From NCBI RefSeq assembly GCF_900102075.1, contig NZ_FNAV01000007.1, forward strand, positions 1-64,000: 64,000 nt of DNA, given 5' to 3'. The DNA comes from Salipiger thiooxidans (GTDB taxonomy: Bacteria; Pseudomonadota; Alphaproteobacteria; Rhodobacterales; Rhodobacteraceae). Made by a program: the position numbers and the translations under genes. Under the pieces are notes generated by a model. It was not told the DNA's origin and did no database searches. It was given only the letters and a program-made list of their open reading frames with translations. Positions 62,257-64,000 of this stretch are shown piece after piece (position 1 is the stretch's first letter; each line of letters opens with the position of its first letter).

Positions 62257-64000
62257 TCAGTGCAGCGGCCAGGGCAGATCGACCGCGTGCTGCAGAAGAC
62301 CCGGCGGGAAGTCGCGGTTGAGGGCACCCGCCATCACGCACATCAGCGCGAGGCCGCAGGCCGTGAGGATCAGCGTCTTGGGCCAGGGGGCCTGGGCGCG
62401 CACCCTCAGGAAGATGACGAGGAAGCCCGCCAGCGCGAGGATGAAGCCGACGAAATACGTCGCCGCGATCAGACCCGCGAACCAGGCCAGCGTACCCCAC
62501 AGCCCGTAGGGCGCATCGGCATCCTCGCCCGAGGATTCCTTGTCGGCGAAGATCGTGTCGCCCTCGGGGCGCAAGATCATCTGCACCAGCAGGATCAGCA
62601 GGGCGGCCAGCGTAATGCCTCCGATCACCAGCGGCACGATCTTGTCCGTCATGTTGTAATCGGGGATCGCGTTGGCGTTGATCAGAGCGGCCAGGACATA
62701 GGCCATGATGACCATCAGGAAGACAATCGGTGCGCGCTTGGAGCCCGACTGCACGTCGCCCTCGGCCATGATGGTCTTGGCCTGCCGAAGACCCAGCACC
62801 ACCGAGACGACCGTGATGATCAGCAGGGCGATGACGATCGGCGAGAAGATGTAGTCCATCCCGTCCTCGAACGACTTCCGGAAGCGGAACGACGCGATCT
62901 GGAAGGCCTGGTTCGAGAATTTCTCGACCGGGTTGGACAGCACGAAGCCGATCAGGAAGGCCGGACGCGACCAGTCGAAGCGGCGCAGGAAGATGCCGAT
63001 CAGGCCGATGGCGAAGAGGGCGAGGATGTCCTCGAAGTTCTGCCCCGACTGGAAGGCCGCGAAGGCGATCAGCATGAACAGGAACGGCGCGAGGTAGGTG
63101 AAGCGGATGGTGGTCAGCTTGGCGATGCCGCCCGAGACGCCGATGCACAGAAGCGTGCCGACGACATTGGCCAGCGCCAGCAGCCAGACGATGGAATAGG
63201 TGATGTCGAGGTTGTCACGCAGCATGGCGGGGCCGACCTCGATGTCGCCCGATCCCAGCAGGGCGATGGCACCGATGAAGATCGCCATCGAGCCCGAACC
63301 GGGAATGCCGAACAGCAGCGTCGGAACCAGCCCGCCGCCCTCCTTGGCGTTGTTCGAGCTTTCCGGCCCGATCACGCCGCGGATCTCGCCCTTGCCGAAT
63401 TGCGACTTGTCCTTCGTGGTCTGGACAGCGTGGCCGTAGGCGATCCAGTCCACGACCGAGCCGCCGAGGCCGGGGATCACCCCCACCACGACGCCGATCA
63501 GCGAGCAGCGCACCGACAGCCACTTGTTGGCGAACCAATCGCGTACGCCGTCCATCCAGCCGGCCCCGAGGGCGGCATCCTTGGCGATGGAACGGTCCTG
63601 CCTCAGCAGGGACACGATCTCGGGCACGGCAAAGATACCCAGGCCCACGATCACCAGCTGCAGCCCGTCCGTCAGGTAGGGGAAGTCATAGCTGGCCATG
63701 CGCAACGAGCCGCCCGCATCGGCCACGCCGATGGTGCCGATCAGCATCCCGAGACCCGCCGCCGCGAGACCCTTCAGCGCAACGCGCCCTGCAAGCACGG
63801 CCACCATGGACAGGCCGAGGATCGAGATCATCAGCATTTCCGGCAGGCCGAAGGCCAGAACCAGAGGGCGCGCGACCACGATGAACAATGTCAGGAACAC
63901 CGCGCCGACGAGACCGCCGAAAAGCGAGGCGGTGAAGGCCGCCGACAGCGCCCGCGCCGCCTGACCCTTGCGCGCCAGCGGAAAGCCGTCGAGCACGGTG
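62257..64000 (-). CDS. Tripartite tricarboxylate transporter permease TctA, with C-terminal TctB-like region (5' end outside the window)
   Basis: The reading starts upstream of base 64000 (about 80-90 residues missing) and runs 580 residues to the stop. TctA motifs are DGFPLARKGQAARALSAAF, GVIPGLGGSVVDWIAYGHAV, GPESSNNAKEGGGLVPTLLF and FLRRFDWSRPAFLIGFVLS. Typical TctA proteins are about 500 residues. Here an extra ~150 residues follow, with KRAPIVFLMVIMAYVLAALI and GTLAWFAGLIAATYFVGFIL, resembling the four-helix TctB subunit, so TctA and TctB appear fused. No TctC binding protein lies inside the window. Confidence 0.88.
   Translation of the reverse strand, partial: TVLDGFPLARKGQAARALSAAFTASLFGGLVGAVFLTLFIVVARPLVLAFGLPEMLMISILGLSMVAVLAGRVALKGLAAAGLGMLIGTIGVADAGGSLRMASYDFPYLTDGLQLVIVGLGIFAVPEIVSLLRQDRSIAKDAALGAGWMDGVRDWFANKWLSVRCSLIGVVVGVIPGLGGSVVDWIAYGHAVQTTKDKSQFGKGEIRGVIGPESSNNAKEGGGLVPTLLFGIPGSGSMAIFIGAIALLGSGDIEVGPAMLRDNLDITYSIVWLLALANVVGTLLCIGVSGGIAKLTTIRFTYLAPFLFMLIAFAAFQSGQNFEDILALFAIGLIGIFLRRFDWSRPAFLIGFVLSNPVEKFSNQAFQIASFRFRKSFEDGMDYIFSPIVIALLIITVVSVVLGLRQAKTIMAEGDVQSGSKRAPIVFLMVIMAYVLAALINANAIPDYNMTDKIVPLVIGGITLAALLILLVQMILRPEGDTIFADKESSGEDADAPYGLWGTLAWFAGLIAATYFVGFILALAGFLVIFLRVRAQAPWPKTLILTACGLALMCVMAGALNRDFPPGLLQHAVDLPWPLH

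Overview
The window looks like accessory DNA of a marine or soil Rhodobacteraceae (Roseobacter-group) alphaproteobacterium. The DNA is GC-rich, the proteins read like that family throughout, and there are three TRAP systems, a tripartite tricarboxylate permease, FCD-type GntR and LysR regulators and many IS remnants. No rRNA, tRNA, replication or ribosomal genes were seen. A megaplasmid, chromid or genomic island is an inference, not something shown.

Layout. 1-3234: decayed IS5, IS1182 and IS110 elements. 3235-8435: a dctM-dctP-dctQ-M20 hydrolase operon (minus) divergent from a LysR gene, with a palindrome between them. 8473-9038: IS1182 relic. 9145-13380: minus operon of acyl-CoA dehydrogenase, two MaoC hydratases and etfBA, a beta-oxidation-like module. 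13381-15647: ISKra4, ISL3 and IS5 relics. 15909-23391: eight-gene minus catabolic operon (PEP-mutase-like lyase, SDR, TRAP QMP, FAD-linked 2-hydroxyacid dehydrogenase, HpaI-type aldolase, GntR regulator) with a GntR-like palindrome in its promoter.

23843-43881 is the most coherent block. A MscS channel comes first. A plus-strand run follows: patatin, acetoacetate decarboxylase, cytochrome b561, 3-hydroxybutyrate dehydrogenase, small stress-type proteins, EmrAB pump. It meets head-on, 2 bp apart, a nine-gene minus operon: HdeD, DUF1003, MprF, DUF202, a rhomboid-like protein without the expected serine, and CyoABCD quinol oxidase. A two-component system is divergent from HdeD. I read this as an envelope or acid-stress and respiration island; that reading is inference from gene content.

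43884-49743 mixes a third TRAP system (DctP on the opposite strand) with gene fragments, including a deletion joint that beheaded two divergent genes. 49816-55094: a fused double CaiB/BaiF CoA-transferase and a GMC oxidoreductase, divergent from LysR. 55358-58489: tcuAB-gntR for tricarballylate-type acids, with a perfect 20-bp operator candidate and a divergent AbrB-type membrane protein. 59630-64000: a broken 2-hydroxyacid dehydrogenase, a small protein, a tandem Usp, a PrpF/oxalomesaconate-tautomerase-like isomerase and a TctA permease with a TctB-like tail that runs off the window.

The main non-genic discovery is a 41-42 bp double-hairpin repeat. It occurs twice (165-205 and 15467-15508), each time inside an IS5 transposase gene, and a base-pair change in one arm is compensated in the other.
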